Numbered from the stretch's first letter, positions 22,105-38,040 are shown. The stretch is DNA of 64,000 bases from Antennarius striatus (GCF_040054535.1 NC_090781.1:3179501-3243500); one strand, 5' to 3'. Translations and numbers: made by a program. Notes: generated from the letters alone by a model not told the origin.

Positions 22105-22370
22105 TGGTTTGAAACGGGACGGTCCGAATTGGGTCCCGTCCCCTCCAGGTGAAGATCGGAGGGGACACAAACGCACCTGATAGGTGACAGGAGCGAGGAG
22201 GTCTGGTTGGCTGCTGTCGGCTTCCGTGGGGTGATTCTCCGCGGCGCGTCTCCCGGCGGACTCCCTCCGGTCTGCCGCCGCTCCCGCACCGCTGCCCGCC
22301 GGGGGGTAGAGCAGAGAGGGCGGACCGGGACAGCAGGGGGGTGGCCCGGGTGTCAGCCCCGGGTGGGGGG
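22105..22370 (-). promoter_or_regulatory. abcg4: CpG island, likely abcg4 promoter and first exon
   Basis: A GC-rich block with many CpGs (densest 22215-22335) in otherwise AT-rich surroundings. On the minus strand a donor CAG|GTGCGT ends an exon at 22177; this could splice to the acceptor at 17613-17614 next to the abcg4 start codon. The distance of about 4.6 kb is reasonable for a 5' UTR intron. Exon extent and start site are not determined. An alternative is a promoter for an unseen transcript on the plus strand. Confidence 0.5.
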
Positions 22371-22372
22371 CT

Positions 22373-22375
<3 letters not shown>

Positions 22376-22453
<78 letters not shown>
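22376..22453. repeat. (TG)n microsatellite at CpG island edge
   Basis: About 39 TG units directly abutting the CpG island, upstream of the presumed abcg4 start site. Confidence 0.97.
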
Positions 22454-22456
<3 letters not shown>

Positions 22457-22697
22457 CCGTATGTCTATAGGCTGTTAATCCCCCAGATTTATGGTGTGTT
22501 AACCCCCGTAAAACGTGTATAAAACAAAGAATGACCATGAATAACATTGATAATAATATTTTCTCTAAGTTTTTTCAAAGTATTTTAAGTTAAAAAATTT
22601 AGATTGATTGATTGAACCATTCCTCAGGTAGGTTCATTAACAGGTGTTCATATGAGATTCAGCCATTGTCATGCAAAAACTAAGAGAGGTTTTTATT

Positions 22698-22728
<31 letters not shown>

Positions 22729-24960
22729 GTGAAGTTCGCCCTTTCCTTGTCAGAGGTGGTGGATACTAATGACGTTCAGAGATTTTAGTAATACAGTATT
22801 TGTGAGATTTAACTGCGACCTGCTAACAAACATGTTGGTCCTCAGCAGAGGTGTGGACTATGTGTAGTCAGTTTAGTCAAAGCTTTAAAGTCATTCAGAC
22901 TCAAGGAAGCAGCTTTCTCTCTCTGGTCTTTATTCACAAAGGAGGGGTTAATGTGTAACCTGGTTACTTTAGAATTGTATAACTGTAAAAAAAAAACCAA
23001 CTTCACCTCATTTGTGGTAACATAACTGAATGCAAACACTCAACTTACTGACATAATATTTAGATTTTTGCACACAAGACTTTTTCTTACCCATCCTCTA
23101 TAGACGTCACTGTTGGAGGAAAGAAGCCATCTCCAGGCTCCTGCCATCGGGGCCCCATCACCTTTTCACACAAGGTGCTCACTGGAAAATTTGTCTCCTC
23201 GAGGACGTTGTTGGGACACAAGAGGGGGAGAGCCGGGTGTGGGTCTGTACATTGTGTGGTGTTGTTTGTCCTTTCAGGTCTGGACATGTCGAGTTCACGT
23301 ATAAAAGCAGACCCAGCCTCTGAGATATGTGGCCCTCACTGACAGGTTGTGGCTTGTCACCATATCTGCACATCCGCCACACTGAGGAATTTCGTCACGG
23401 ATGTGGACATGTGATGGGAACACGGACATCTCAGTTGTTTCTGCATTCTGAAGATGAGTCAAAGTAAATTAGATTAGACTTTATTACCATTGCAGATGTC
23501 TCAGGTGCAAACACCCCCCCCCCCAAAAAAAAAGCAGTCAAAAATGTGACATCATCTTCTCTTTATTGTTTTTATCTGTCTATAAAATAAATGTTTCAAT
23601 TCAGCTTCATGGAAAGTCTTCATATGAAAAACTATATAAATTTCAACGTCACCAAAAAAATCAAACTATGGTGGATGATTAAAACAAGAGAAACCTCCTG
23701 TAGGACTGAGGAGGTTAAAACCAGAATAATGAACGCTGTCCTGTCTCACAATGGAAAGTACTGGATCAAGACCCAGATCCTAATCCTGATCTTGAACATC
23801 ATCACAATTCAGTTGTCTCAAGAATACACTATAGGGCAGAAACTTCATGAAGCTCTATTCACTTGTTTTTTGTATAATCTTGTTTTAAAACCAACCAGCC
23901 AACCAACCACCAGCCAGCCAACCAACCAGCCAGCCAACCAAGTGAACAAAAAACCAAAGCAAACAAGGTGAACTAGTGGTTTAATGACATAAGGAGTTCT
24001 AATATCAAGCAATCAACTTATTTAGAAAGCACTTAATCTCATCAGCAGACATTTCGAAGCGTTTATTCCCCTCTTAACCTTAACACACTTCTAAAGTGAA
24101 TTACTTTAGAAGTTATACACTTCCAAAGTAACCAGGTTACACATTACACACGGCAATTCAAACGCATATTTTCTCATCCAGTGTCCAGTTTGAAAGCGAT
24201 ATAAAGACGTGGTGACATGTTCTGCTCTCAGCCCAGTAAATATACCAGACAAACAGTGAAGTCACAAAAGCAGCGCTGTCAAGAAAAAGTTTTTATATTT
24301 CATGTGATACTAAACACACGCACACACAATCCCTCCTTTATTATTCTTTTCATTTGTCATCAGTCAATTGTTATTATGGAGGTGTTTGATGTTCATTTAT
24401 CATATTTGTTTAATTATTACATTTTTAATTGTTTCCTTGAAATGTTTTTTTTTCTCTCCTTTGCTGAAAGGAATGAATGTTAACATTGTTTAATAAATCT
24501 TGTGTAATTCTTGCTCAAGACAAACATGAAACTCCCACATCTAGAGATATTCTAAGTCACTTTTAACGGTAGCTGTGATGGTGAATGGGATCCATCGGGG
24601 GTCAGAGGGACATGAAGGCAGCATCTGATCTGTGGCATCATTTAAAGACGATGATGTGAACAGCAGCTGAGTAACAATGATCACCATGAGGTTCCTCACA
24701 CTTCTCTGTAATGATATAGGAAAAATCTCACGGCCTAATAGTCAGAGGAGTGAAGACCATTGTAATTCACATACGCTCAAACAAAAATTACAAAAGTATG
24801 ATAAGAAGATCAACTCTCGCTGAAAAAAAACCAGTCACTGCCTTTCACGGAGCAAACAATATTTTCAAATCTCAAGGTTACAGTTTACTTAAGTTTAAGG
24901 AACACATTATCAGCATCCTGGTATTAAGACAATAAACTTCTCTCTGCCCAACTATGTAAA
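22454..24960. other. Intergenic, low-complexity pieces
   Basis: Contains a (GTT)n run (22699-22728), a degenerate CCAACCAGCCAACCAA-type run (23896-23942), and a segment near 23466-23490 (ttagattagactttatta) that resembles the 3' tail of a retroposon in antisense. No gene recognised. Confidence 0.5.
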
Positions 24961-24971
24961 CAGTCCTGACT

Positions 24972-24980
24972 GGAATAAAA
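24972..24980 (+). promoter_or_regulatory. TATA-like element of DUF4430 gene
   Basis: The sequence ggaataaaac about 55 bases upstream of the start codon is the only TATA-like element at a plausible distance. Motif evidence only. Confidence 0.35.
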
Positions 24981-25029
24981 CCGGTGGCTACTGGCTTCAG
25001 TCATCTACATCTGCTGTCCTGTTGCCGCG

Positions 25030-27178
<2,149 letters not shown>

Positions 27179-27276
27179 AGATCTTGTTCATGAAGCTCAT
27201 CAACATGGGATGAGAGTTGGTAATGGATTCCATGACCACACATTGAAGAACATGTATGTGTGCTTAATGTTGGATG

Positions 27277-27282
27277 AATAAA
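27277..27282 (+). terminator. Poly(A) signal of DUF4430 gene
   Basis: AATAAA 99 bases after the stop codon, the expected distance for a short 3' UTR. Confidence 0.7.
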
Positions 27283-27299
27283 ATCTTGCTCCATGTGAC

Positions 27300-28146
27300 C
27301 ATCAGACTGACCTTCTCTTTCTACTGACTGCTTTCTTGTAACAAGTACTGCCAACAATAATAATACACAGAATAAAGGTAATTTTCATGGAGATGTCCTA
27401 TCATCAACAGTAGAACAGTAGAGCTGTTGTCATGTTAAATTAAAATATTCACTCCTGAGGTGGTCAGTCCTAGAAATGATGTTCACCTTTCACTACTTCA
27501 GCTGGTCCCGCTGGATTTATTGGAGACACCTCCTGTCTTCCAGGTCACAGCCTTTTCCTTCCACCTCTGTAAGCCCAGTCCTACAGAACTAGCCACTCAG
27601 GTTGGAGACAATAACTTTCCTATGTACAACTCCTCTTGGTCCACCAGATTCCAGTGTGACTCTGAATTGACAATGACTGTATAATAATATATAATAATAT
27701 ATAAAAGTCATTTTGTTCTGGTCTGTTAACGAAATACAGATATGTTACAGTTTATTTGTGATAAGTAGTTATTATACAGAATGCCAAGTACAGTATGTCT
27801 CAAAAGGTTCAAACTCAGCACAGCTTTGCTGGAATTTTGTGAAAAGATCATTTTTAAGCTAAAATCTTTTGGACAAAACAGACACAATAGATCAAGAGCA
27901 AAGCAAATGTTTGAAAGCAGTGTTGTAGTGACGACAAGGCACAGCTTAAGTCAGTGGTGATCAAAAAGTCGATTGCCATCCACGTATTGACCAGAACAAT
28001 CCTATTGGCTGTTCTAGTTTATACTGACGCCAGGTTGGGTTTATTGCATGACATGAAAAAAATTGACATTTTGAATTTAGTTCACCGTGCATGTGCAAGC
28101 AACAGTGCTACGGCCAGAACACAAACAAGCTAGCTAGCAATTGGGA

Positions 28147-28207
<61 letters not shown>

Positions 28208-28555
28208 TCAGCCTATCAGCCATTCCATTACCTGATTGACAGCCAATCTGCTGACATCTGACGTTTCCTGGATTTTAGCTCACTGAGCATGCGCAGACAT
28301 GTTGCTAAGCTATCACTGACAACAAAAAGAACCTAGCCAGCAAGTTACTTACCATTTTTAACGCTCTTTTTTTGTTTGTTTGTTTTCAAATTTAAAAAAA
28401 GTATAAAAATGTGTGTGAGCACCTGTTGCTCAGGTATAACTCATTATATATCCATGAGTCAGGAACTGATCCAGACCACTTTGCCTCTACAGTGTGCCCT
28501 TGTGCATTTGCACATCAACAATCGCAACTTCACCTCGTCAAGTTTTGGTAGGCAA
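27300..28555. other. Intergenic with (GACA)n run
   Basis: No gene recognised. 28149-28206 is a (GACA)n microsatellite of about 14 units. Confidence 0.6.
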
Positions 28556-28722
28556 TCATGTGATACCGCACAAGCATCCTATTGGCTGACGACATCACAC
28601 GATAGTGCTTAACAGTGTGTAAGAGTGTGGGAAAAGATAATGATAAGATAACATAAATAGTTTGTCACTGTATCGCGAAATTCATGTGGTTCCTGGAACC
28701 GTAAAGAACAAGGACGCACTGT
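28555..28722 (+). mobile_element. Decayed copy of the TIR-type MITE
   Basis: Shares tcatgtgataccg, gcatcctattggctgac, atagtttgtc and the end cgcactgta with the copies at 12361 and 38171. Its left terminal repeat is lost. Confidence 0.6.
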
Positions 28723-30552
28723 ACTTCAGAAATGTAGTCTGCAGCATCACATATAATCTGAACAGATGTTATTTTATCTATGATAGTTTTTAACATGTTG
28801 ACAGTAGTCAATGTACATGTAACTCCACATTTATCATGTGAATGGACTTCCTATTCACATCATCAGCCTCATTGTGTCAGGGAGCCTTGATACCATGTAT
28901 GCAGTCAATGACATTCTGAAACCCTAAAAGAAATTACATTTACTAATCCAAGTCTGAGGTTGCAGCACAATGTCATTCAGATCATTAATCAATTAACTTT
29001 TCTTTGTATTGCGCCTAATCACAGCAGCAGACATTTCAAAATACTTTAACAGAGAAACCCAACACGACCCTCCAGAGAAAGCATAAGTGACAGCGGTGGG
29101 GAGAAACTCACTTATTGAGGAAGAAGCCCCGGGCAGGACCCAGACTTTGGAGGGCCGGTTGGGTGGGATAGGAAATACAGCGGGATTGAGACAGGGAAAA
29201 GAAAGGAAAAGAGAGAGATACAGAGAGAGTGGCAGATAGGCTAGATAGAAGTGCAGTCATAGTTGAGCTCTAGCTGCTGAAGTGGGGGTTGGGATTTTCA
29301 GGCCTTTGGATCTCCTGTCTTCTATATTTGTTCCCCACCTTTGTTCCCCACCAGCGAAAACAAAAAGACAGTGGCAGTATCCTAAAATGATTTGAAGGGT
29401 CAATATAGTATTATCAAGAAAAGCAAAGAAAGAGGAGTAACAGAAACTCCTAAAGTAGTTAGTGAGTAGTTACTCAGTTTAACGGGAAAGAGAGAAAATA
29501 CTGTCAGCATTTTGGACCTATAGCAGCTAATCTAATGGAATCTGTGTTGTTTCTAATTTTTAAGCTTTATCAAAGAGGAAGGTTTTTAATCTAATCTTTA
29601 ATAAACTAAGTGTCTGCTTCCCAGACCGAGGCCGGGACATGGTTCCAGAGTAAAGGTAGTTATAGCTTCTGCCTCTTGTTCTACCCTTAAAGACCTGACA
29701 GGTCTCCAAAAAGTCTTGCATCCTCAGAGCGAAGAGCCCGAGGAGGGTGATACAATTCAATGAGATCCTCAATGTAAGATGAAGCCTCAGAGTGAAGAGC
29801 TTTGTATGTGTTCATGAGGATTTTGAATTTTATACTAGATTTAGTCGGTAGCCAATGTAGGGATGCCAGGACAGGAGAAATGTGCTCTCTCCTCCCAGTT
29901 CGAGTCAGTATGCAGGCAGCTGCATTCTGAGCAAATGGTAGGGTCCTAATGGAGGAGCTTGAACAACCCGCTAATAATTACACTAATCTAATCTAGAAGT
30001 AAAAAAGGCATGAATGTTTTTTGTGCCTCTAAAGGGTAAGAAGTTTCTAATTTCAGCAATATTTCGTAAATGAAAGACTGCTGTCCGAGACACAGACTTC
30101 ATATGGGAGTTATAGGACAGGTCTTAATCAAAGATCACTCTCAAGTTCCTGACATCATTGGTAGAGGATAAACCAATGGTATCTAAGTGAATTACAGTAT
30201 TATAAAAATCATCCCTAAGGTGTCCAAAAATAATCATTTCAGTTTTGTTACTTTTCAGCATTAAGAAGTTGTGAAGCATCCAAGACTTAATATCCTTAGG
30301 CATGTCTTTAATTTAGTAAGTTGATCAGATTTGTCTGTTTTAATTAACAAATATAATTTGGTATTATCTGCCTAACAGTGGAAAATTAATGTTATGTTTT
30401 GTTATAATATTTCCCACTGGAAACATGTAACAGTAATTGCCCCAGAACAGATCCTTGGGGTACTCCACAAGTAAGACTCTCTTGATCTGGGGATTTATTA
30501 TTGACATGAACAAACTGAAATCAGTCAGATAGATATGACCTAAACCAGTTTA

Positions 30553-31411
30553 GTCAAAGTCAAAGTCAGCTTTATTGTCTAGTCTAGTGTACCATATATG
30601 CATGACATACAGCACAGATGAAATTGCAGTCCTCTCTGACCCATGGTAGACAGGCAGTACAACAGGCATTACAACACAGGCAGTACAACACAGGCAGTAC
30701 AACACAGGCAGGACACCACAGGCAGTACAAGACAGGCAGTACAACACAGGCAGTACAACACAGGCAGTACAACACAGGCAGTACAACACAGGCAGTACAA
30801 CAAGCAGTACAACACAGACAGTACAACAGACAGTACAACACAGGCAATACAACACAGGCAGGACACCACAGGCAGTACAACAGGGCAGTACAACACAGAC
30901 AGTACATCAGACAGTACAGCACAAAGTATGGGACGAAACACAAGGGATGGTAAACATCTCTATACACTCTTAAACCCTGTAGGGGAAGTGACGTGTGCGC
31001 AGTCCCTGAGTTGACGGGGGGGTAGAGAGAAAGTAGTCAGGTGCTGGGGGGGGGGGGGGTGAGAGTAGAGTTCGGGGTTGTGGCAGGGGGCAGAACAGGG
31101 AGGGAGTTGAGCCTCCTGACCGCCTGGTGAAAGAAACTGTCCTTGAGCCTGCTGATTTTGGCCTGCAGACTCTGCAGTCTCCTACCTGATGGCAGCAGGC
31201 TGAAAAGGCTGTGAGAGGGGGGGGGGGGGGATCACCTGCAATGCTGATGGCTTTGCGGGTGAGGCAGGTGTTGTAAATGTCTGTGAGGGAAGGGAGAGAG
31301 ACACCAGTGATCTTTTCAGCTGTTCTCACAATGCGCTGCAGGGTCTTACTGCAGGAAACGGTTCAGGCGCCGTACCACACGGTGATGCAGCTGGTCAGGA
31401 TGCTCTCGATG
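30553..31411 (-). mobile_element. Inserted 3' end of a second LINE
   Basis: On the minus strand it begins mid-ORF2 with ESILTSCITVWYGA, continues RIVRTAEKITGVSLPSL and LTRKAISIAGD, and then a frame-shifted SLLPSGRR-type tail. The 3' UTR holds a minisatellite and ends ttgacaataaagctgactttgact-like. A gttta pair (30548-30552, 31412-31416) flanks it and may be the target duplication. Several poly-G/poly-C tracts break the frame. Confidence 0.75.
30645..30925 (+). repeat. Minisatellite, ~14-bp unit caggcagtacaaca
   Basis: About 19 imperfect units of caggcagtacaaca with variants such as caggcaggacacca. It lies in the 3' UTR of the inserted LINE. All six frames are open-ish because of the repeat, which makes false ORFs on both strands. 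Confidence 0.92.
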
Positions 31412-31889
31412 GTTTAATGCTGAATGTTTATGACTTAATCTTCTATTCTCCTGAAAAAAATAATAGTATCAACAGTATCGAACGTGCACTCAGGTGCACG
31501 TTCGATAGAAGACCTCTATCTGGCACTATTAAAAGGTAATTTGTAACTCTTAGCAGTGCAGTCTCCGTACTGTAGTTTGTTCTAAAGCCTGACCTAAACT
31601 CCTCTAACAAATAATTCTCCAACAGGTAGTCATTTAGCTGTTTGACCACTACATTTTCTAGGATCTTAGATAGGAATGGCAGGTAGTTTGAGAGGCTTAC
31701 ATCTAGGTTTGGTTTCTTAAGGGCGGGCTTGATCACAGCCACTTTAAAAGATTGTGGCACACAACCCATTTTTAAGGACTGGTTAATTAATGGTTTTATT
31801 TATTAATGGTAATACCTCTTTAAGAAGCGTAGTCAGAATTTTATCGAAAAGAGTTGTGGTGGGTTTATCAGAGGACATTAGGGAATTCA

Positions 31890-32430
31890 AGTCGGAATAG
31901 CAGTTAGGCACTTGTGTCCAACACAGAGGGCCAAGGAATCGACCCCGTTTTTCACAGGGGTAAACTCCAACATATGGCAGCTGAGCTGTGAGACTATCAG
32001 CAAGTCCACACTAGCCTCACACCTGTCACCCCTCACCGTGGGCAAAACCAGAAAAGTGGAGAGTCCAGCCCCTCTCCAGGCACTGGGTTCCAGAGCCCAA
32101 GCTGTGGGTGGAGGTGAGCCCGACTATGTCTATTCCATACCTCTCAACTGCATTCACAAGCTCTGGTTCCTTTCCGCCCAGCAAGGTGACATTCCATGTC
32201 CCTAGAGCCAGTCTCTTTTCTGGGTATTGTGTCGTTGAGGCCCACGCTGTTGACTGCCACACAATTCACATTGCAGCCATACCCTACTGTTCCTTCGGCA
32301 GGGGGTGAGTCCACCAGAGGTTGGGCCCACATCGTCTTCTTGAGCTGAGCCCCTGGGGCGGAGGCCTAGCCACCAGGTGCTTACATATGAGCCCCAACCT
32401 CGGACTTGGTTACAGGGCAATGTCATGTTC
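31890..32430 (-). mobile_element. LINE endonuclease (APE) fragment
   Basis: On the minus strand, residues LALGTWNVTLLGGKEPELV and DIVGLTSTHSLGSGTQ are APE-type endonuclease N-terminal sequence of a fish LINE. Stops and shifts follow. It directly abuts the L2/Rex1-like fragment but need not be the same element. Confidence 0.65.
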
Positions 32431-33879
32431 CTTGTTTTACTTGTCTTGATAGAAGTTTTTTAAAAGCTCTTAATCTGTCTTGTCACATAGAAACTGTTCT
32501 CCATGGACGGCCCTACCAAGAGCATAAATCCCCCAACAACATGGCTCCTAGGATAATTCAGGCACTGAAAATCCCCCACCACGATTAAGTGTCAGTTCAA
32601 GGCAGAACATGTTATCATAAGAGATTTAATTCCCCCTCCAAGAAGTTGCACCGCCAGTGGTTAATCAATCAAAAGGTGGATAAGGTGGAAAAATTACTCT
32701 TGAAATAAAAGTGGTCAAAGTTCCTCCACCTTGAAAATATAAATTCCTTTAAAACATGACCAAAGAAATTTGCAATTAAAGCAGAAGATATATGAAAAGC
32801 TGTATTTAGGGTAAACTGTTGTACATCCTCTGTCTTCATCTCATATACATCGTTAAGTCTTCAGAGATTTTATGGATACAGACGAGATGGATCAAAAAGA
32901 ATGACAACATTAGAAATGCTTGTGACAATCTGGTGCAAAGAAGATGTGACAGATACGTACATGCAAAGTGCACTTTGTTGGCAGAAACCTAACCCAGCCA
33001 ACATTGGTTCCTGCTTGTACCTGTGTACCAATTATCCCCAGGAGACCCAATATATCATTTACCTCCTACAGGGGGAAAACCCCATCAATACTTAAAAAAT
33101 ATGAAACAACAGGAAGGTTTTTTTTTTACAGATAGCCTATAGCCCAATTGCTGGCACTAGCTTTCAACCTGACTGAACGGTCTTGATGTTGGTGAACGTC
33201 ACCATGCAAATATACATTGTGGGTTCGTCCCCTGCACAGCACTTCAGAGAGATGAGGATAAAAGAAGGACAAAATGCTGCTGATGATATGGCAAGAGGAA
33301 AGACAAAAAGACCACACAAAGTCTGACATCATTGGACCAAACTGTTCACTGAGTTATTTTAACATGACGTGTAAAAGGTGAATTGTTTTCATTCATTCAT
33401 TCATTCATTCATTCATTCATTCATTCATTCATTCATTCATTCATTCATTCATTCATTCATTCATTCATTCATCATTTTTTCATGACCTAAAAAGAAGACA
33501 TCCTCCCCTCTGTTTTTCGATGACATCATAGTCCAATCACAATTCCTCCCTGTCAGGCAGGGTGTCCCTCATCTTGAAATCTTGGAGGTGCAGTGGTCAT
33601 GAAGACCTCTGATGGAGGTGTTTTCAGATGCAGAATCCCAGAAAATCCCAGAAGAAAAAAGTTGCATAGATTAAAGACAGGTAATATTACTATAAAAAGA
33701 GTTATAAATATTACATATCTATATCTTAATAGGAATATCTGAGAATATCATTGTAATGCACACAAAAAATCACTCGTTTTTAATTGCTGTTTTTTTGCAT
33801 TTTGGGACAAGAAGAACACAAACAGACCTTTGCTTTTTATTTATAATAGCCACAATGGGGGGAATTCTTTTTATTCATC

Positions 33880-33918
<39 letters not shown>

Positions 33919-36060
33919 ACACACACACACAGACACGCACACGCACAATCACAACATCAAAATAAATGTTTGACCTGAGACCAGCTTGTAAGTTTCCTGA
34001 TAATTCTCTCACAGACACCATGGAAGGAACCAAAGAGGGTGAGAAATAAATCATGTCCTTTAGCAAGAAGAGGATGCACACCTGAAGACGATTAGCTGGT
34101 TTGAGAAAGATGACGACAGGTTTATGAACACCTTAGGATCAGATTGACAACTTTATAAACACCTCATGAAGGTGAAAAACAGCTGAGGAAGATGAGGATA
34201 AGTTCTAAATACAGTACAGGCCTGTTGACTGCAGTTTGAATTTTGACCAGTAGGTGTTGCTTGTGCCTCACGATTGGACCCCTCCTGTTGAATATGAAGG
34301 ATAAACTCTATTGATTTTTAGACAGAATTTGTGTCTTATTTGTTCTCACACCAGTATCATTACAAATCATCATTAGTTTCTGACCAAGAACAATCAGCTG
34401 ACCTTCGCCATGACTGTTCACACTTGCTTTGAATGTTGCCTTGCTCTTGTTTACCAGTACGTACGCATTGGACACTGGCAGGGGATGGACACCAGACCTC
34501 TAATGCCTATTAACAGCATCCCTTTTCATGGAGGGGGCAGTAGAATGGTGGTTGTCTGGGGTGTTAAGGTCAATGGAGGGAGTGTCATGTTTGATTGACC
34601 CACTTTTTTCCGTCCCGAAGGGGCGGCGGCTGCAGGTTGCAGTCGAGGGGGGCGGAAGCTTTGTTAGGCCACGTGGCTCCCGTCACGATAGACATGAGTC
34701 AGACAACGACGGGTGTCACAGATCCTCACAGACGGGATGATGGGCCAACATGTCAGAATTCGGCTGAGGAGCAGGCCGTCGGGCTGGTTTTGGGGTGGTC
34801 TAGATCAGTTAGATGCTTGTGTGATTATCAGTTTTGTCCAATCGATTCTGTGACAAACAGTTGATGAAAGAATCAGTCGGTCAGAGAGTCTGATCAAAGT
34901 ACTGTTTGTCTACTGAGGGAATACATTGATCAAAACAAGCATTGGCTCTGCTTACAGTTTATTGATAGTTCAATCACATCCATACTACTCATGTCATAAT
35001 CTGAGGGTCAGATTTTATTGATAGCAATGATTGTTACTATTAGAGTCCAGTTTGAGAGTAGAAGCGTCAGAGTATCTGTGGTTCAAACCCTGAACACTGG
35101 AGTTACTGTGACTCCATGGAGCTGGTCCATCTCCAAGGACCGGCCCCCGTGGACCGGCTCCAATGGATTGATCCCCATTTTCTTTCCTTGCTCCCATGAC
35201 TCCATCAACCGTCCTCCATCAGGAGGATTATCCAGCCATGACATTGACCTCCCATCTTCAAATTGACCTGCTGTTTCCCATGACCTCTGATCCCACAGGG
35301 TCAAGCCTGCACCCATCTGGACCTCTTGTTCGTCCACCTGCCCTGTCTGTCAGTCTCTATCCACTCTTCAGATGGTGAATATCGGAAGCTGTCTGGATCC
35401 GGGCTCTAGCTCTGGCAGCAGAAGTATTTTTGTGATTATGGGGAAATCAGTCCTGCCTGCCTGCCTGTCTGTCGTCTGGCTGGCTGGCTGTGTTCTGGTT
35501 GGTGTCTAATCTAGGTCGGTGGAATAGTCAGAGCACAGACACGAGGTTGAGCTGCTCAGGAGACTGAGAGATCACTGTGCAGAAACCACGGCGATGACGT
35601 GCCTCTCATGTGAGGTCTGTCAGGTCCGGACCCAGTTGGGCCGGGTCAGAACCAAACCCTAACCCTTCATGTGGAAGGACAGTTCCAGATCATCCATGTA
35701 TCGTCTGACACTCAGGTGATGCACGGAGCTCCATTAGATTAGGATTAGTTATGAGATTACAGACGTATAGACAACATTTCATTCACATGAATGAACAGAT
35801 TACAAACATGTAACACGCGTGTGACTTCAGAATGGACTCATACTTTGCTCTCCTCAGCTTGTCTCTTTACTTCGCTGCGTCTGAAGCGCTGGTTTTTCGC
35901 TCCCCGGAGCCTGCTGGACTTTGGTCTGAGCAAGCATTCCTGATCCCGGTTGAACTGAGTGCCGGAGAGAGAAGGGGAGGACAAGTTAGGGAAGAGACGG
36001 CGCCGTGAGGAAGGAGGGGGGGGGGAGGCAAGAACAGGAGACAAAGTGTTCATTACAAAG
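32431..36060. other. Intergenic with microsatellites
   Basis: No gene recognised. Contains (ATTC)n at 33389-33471 and (CA)n at 33882-33932. A weak L2-like trace cannot be excluded. Confidence 0.5.
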
Positions 36061-36099
36061 TGAGCCTCTGGGTTGTGGGCATGCCCAGTAGACTTTGCT

Positions 36100-36164
36100 T
36101 CGCAGTTTGAGATCCAGCCTCTAAATTTGAACAGGAGGGAGATGAGGTGACTGAGCTGGCTCTT

Positions 36165-36212
<48 letters not shown>

Positions 36213-36505
36213 TCTGACTCGTGCTTTCTGTTATTTCCCCTCCTCTCCCAGCAGAGTGTGTGGACAGAATTTTTGCTATGAAAGTACTAGAGGAACGAGT
36301 GCAAAACAGAACAAGGAAGAGGCAAAGAAAATATTACGAATAAGAAGGTTTCATCTCCTATTTGCCTCTTCCTCCCCCTGCCAGCGAGTTTCTCCTCAGA
36401 AACAGAGGAACTTCAGAAGGCAATGAGGAAGAGCTGGAGTATGAAATGTGAATGGAGAAGCCAGATCAGAGACTGACCAGCACCGGATTCCCTCTGCCAT
36501 CCAGG
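36100..36505 (+). other. Possible non-coding first exon
   Basis: A (CT)n run (36169-36212) is followed by purine-rich sequence that ends in a strong donor, CATCCAG|GTAAGAG, at 36505. No long frame is present. It could be a 5' UTR exon of a plus-strand gene whose coding part is beyond the window. Weak evidence. Confidence 0.2.
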
Positions 36506-38040
36506 TAAGAGTCCAGAAAGACAAGTCTCTGCTCCAAACTCCTTCTTCTGGTTTTCTTCTCCTCTGCCGGTGAGGGTGTTAGCAGCTATCCTGTCAGCAG
36601 AGCGTTAGCACCGGCACTCCAGCGCCAACATGGGCTCTGAAGGCTCAGATGTTCCTGTGTGCACACGCTGAGGCGGGACAGGTGCCGGACGTGACCACGT
36701 GGTGACAATACGCAGAGGCTTCATGTGGGACGCTTGCTCAGGACACACAAAGACGCAGTTCGGCTTTAGCGTTTGAGTTGTTGGAGGTGTTTTCTGGTGT
36801 GTATGGACACACATGTTGGTGCAGATATGATAAGGTGCTCTGGTGATGTCATCATAACTGGAGGCGTTTTCAGGTGGAGGTTGACTTTGCTTTGTTTTAC
36901 TTCAAAAGTTAAAGCTTTAATTGTCCTTAATAAGGAGGGAATTTATTCTCTCGTGGCTCTTATAGGAACACGGTGATGTCAGTGTGTTTTTTGTGGTTCT
37001 GATCAGATACTGTGATGTTTACTATTCCTTCTTCCAGGAGGTTATGAAGTCTGACTCTTTGTTTGTTTGTTGCTAGGATTCATCATTTCATGATAAACTT
37101 TGTGTTGGTGTGTGGGATGTGGTCAGGAAAGTCCATTACATGTTACTGACGAAGGGAAGCGACTCACATTAAAATTGTAAAATCATTATATTAGTTCCTC
37201 AGGAAATCATCCGTGAATCTTTGTAAAAATGTCACAGAAAAAGGAAAAGGTAATTCATGGTTATAATACAGTTAACAGAGAGATCCTTTCAGCCTCAGCT
37301 GAGCTGAGGACACATTTAAAAAGATGATTGGACGCAAAAACAAATTATATATATAACTATAAATGCTGGTTTTGGTCAGTGGAGAGGACATTATACCCTT
37401 AGATACAGAACAAAGCATTATCAGGAAGAATGCGCTAAAATTACTGAAAAACAAAAAGACTGGGGAGAAAAATGGCGAGACAAACGAGATAGAAGACGAA
37501 CCAAATTAAATGCATTCAATGTATTATCTTCAAATTCAATAAATAGGTTCAAAATTTTAATATCTGTTCAGAGTGATTAGTTTACTGTTCCGTTTGTACG
37601 CATCATGGAACAGGGTCGAATCACCCAAAAGAAGAAAAGACATGTTTAATTATTTATTTTTTTTAAATTTTATTAACTGTATTAAACCCTGAAGGGGAAT
37701 TAAGAATGGTGAGGGAGGCTGCAGTTAAACTGAAAATAAAATAAATCATTAGGCTTTAACGCTAAAATAAATTTAATATTCATATTTAATTTAATATTCA
37801 TATTCATCGTAGAATATTTTATCATTTCTATTTTCAAGCAAAATGAAGATGCACACTTTTCTTGTTGAACTGTTGTATTGAATTTAAATGGAATGTTTTG
37901 ATGTCATTGAACATACAATAATAGTAGACATTTATTTTTCATGTTTCATTTCATTCAAATCTGATCTGGGTAGAAAATAAAATAGATAAAATGACAGCGT
38001 GAGGTTTTCAAGTGATCCTATTAAAATACATCTGTGGGGA
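36506..38040. other. Non-coding, AT-rich
   Basis: Nothing recognised apart from an L2-like tail trace near 37680-37715 (cctgaaggggaattaa). Confidence 0.45.

Larger units (their letters stand above)
28985..31880 (-). mobile_element. L2/Rex1-like LINE, antisense, interrupted
   Basis: Read on the minus strand, 31880-31440 encodes reverse-transcriptase finger sequence (FKVAVIKPALKKPNLD, SKILENVVVKQLNDYL, EEFRSGFRTNYSTETAL). 30547-29600 encodes decayed palm and thumb sequence, including a region equivalent to the GVPQGSVLGP block, and ends with LKIRLKTFLF. The 3' UTR runs on to about 28985 with the ggaagaagcccc-type block common in teleosts. Multiple stops and shifts make it inactive. The internal piece 30553-31411 does not belong to it. 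Clade name by recognition only. Confidence 0.75.

Noticed and set aside
30550..31014. Overlapping Cys-rich and Gln/Thr-rich frames, also a CRISPR-like spaced repeat
   Set aside because: A tandem minisatellite in a LINE 3' UTR; units are contiguous without spacers and all frames are open by repetition.
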